Shown here one piece after another: positions 63,275 through 64,000 of a DNA stretch of 64,000 bases (the first letter of the stretch is position 1; each line of letters begins with the position of its first letter). The stretch is taken from the NCBI GenBank assembly GCA_033002965.1, contig JAURVB010014595.1:161806-225805 (forward strand), given 5' to 3'. The stretch is from Piper betle (taxonomy: Eukaryota > Streptophyta > Magnoliopsida > Piperales > Piperaceae). The notes under the pieces are model-generated. The model did no database searches, was not told the origin of the DNA, and worked only from the letters and a program-made list of their open reading frames with translations. Both the position numbers and the translations under genes were made by a program.

Positions 63275-63839
63275 TCTTACATTAAAGTAGTGAAGTTTTT
63301 TCACCCTCATTGCACTTCAACTTTTATTAGGTTGTGGTTGAGTTTGGTGCCACAAATAGTTTTACGGGCCCCTTAATACTTACTTTATTTTAAATTATTA
63401 TTAGTAGTAGTATTTGTTATTAAGAAAGCATTGAACTATAATTCTATGTAAATTAGAAATTTTAAAAATATTAATAAATTTTAATATATTCATAATTATA
63501 CTAACAAATTAGAAATTGTTACTTAATAATATATACTTAATTTATATTTTATAGATTTATATATTTATTTACTTATATATTATTATTTATTATTAAAAAA
63601 ATTTAGAGTATAATACTATTCAAATTAAAAATCTTTTAAAAAAAATCTACTCAGTTATCAACATTTTAACTTATTAAAATTAAACTTACTTCTAATACTT
63701 TTAAACAACTATTTTTTTGTTAAAAATAAATAAATATTCTTTATTTTTATTTAAAAATAATATAGCAGTAAATTTGTAATTATATATATATATATTCATA
63801 ATATATATTATTAATAAGTTTTAAATATACCCTGACTAG
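63275..63839 (+). mobile_element. Helitron-like non-autonomous element, unit 2 (hairpin lost)
   Basis: Starts with TC directly after the CTAG of unit 1 and ends CTAG at 63836-63839. Most of its length aligns with unit 1 (TTAATAAATTTTAATATATT, then ACTTAATAATATATACT). The terminal hairpin present in unit 1 is missing here: CCCT runs straight into GACTAG. Confidence 0.5.
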
Positions 63840-64000
63840 GATTAACAGAAGGGAAACTCAATACTCGCTTAAGATTAAAAATGCAAACCAAAAAGTACAA
63901 TAAAAATATCTTCTATAATGGGTTATGAGTTCAAATTTCACGAACTTTAATTTCTTTTAAAAAATAATATAAAATTTTTTACAATAGAAGATCAGGGATA

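Noticed and set aside
1..64000. Interpretation of all five frameshifted genes as pseudogenes
   Set aside because: Splice sites, phases and family motifs are otherwise intact and every break is a homopolymer contraction, so consensus error is more likely.

Overview
This is a stretch of nuclear DNA from a flowering plant. It holds five multi-exon genes with GT-AG introns, and the predicted proteins match the plant forms of C3H7, CIP111, MPH1, a DDT-domain protein and MLH1. The space between the genes is packed with LTR retrotransposons, fold-back elements and Helitron-like DNA. I cannot name the species from the sequence.

Genes. (1) 986-7434, minus: a long C3H7-like protein with five CCCH zinc fingers. 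(2) 8312-15959, plus: the double AAA-ATPase CIP111, head-to-head with gene 1 across an 877-bp A+T-rich spacer. (3) 16966-18384, minus: the chloroplast thylakoid protein MPH1, convergent with CIP111. (4) 32996-36975, minus: a WAC/DDT/WHIM protein, probably an ISWI chromatin-remodelling partner. (5) 44665-57148, minus: the DNA mismatch repair protein MLH1, in 16 exons whose introns are loaded with repeats. I derived the exon borders by matching splice sites, codon phase and family similarity.

Repeats. Positions 19262-32788 are one old Ty3/gypsy-type element with a 5-bp target duplication (ATTCC). Younger insertions sit inside it. The best preserved is a 5.4-kb LTR element at 25082-30471 with target duplication TCTAT. 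It carries a broken gag, has no recognisable pol, and contains an open frame that encodes a plant-type PB1 oligomerisation domain. This captured host domain is the most novel object in the window. Positions 37376-42290 are a mosaic of duplicated DDT-gene leader, a Mutator-like insertion and a three-copy GC-rich module. MLH1 introns hold a 312-bp TRIM element and two opposed copies of a lysine-rich retrotransposon tail. The right end (57.7-64 kb) holds a second copy of a long LTR-like repeat with an internal 109-bp minisatellite, then two Helitron-like units in tandem.

Quality warning. All five genes are otherwise well conserved and have intact splice phases. Yet each contains one or more apparent frameshifts, nine in total, and every one is repaired by adding one base (two in MPH1) to a short homopolymer. 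This one-sided pattern looks like uncorrected long-read consensus error rather than five pseudogenes, so anyone using these gene models should check those sites first.
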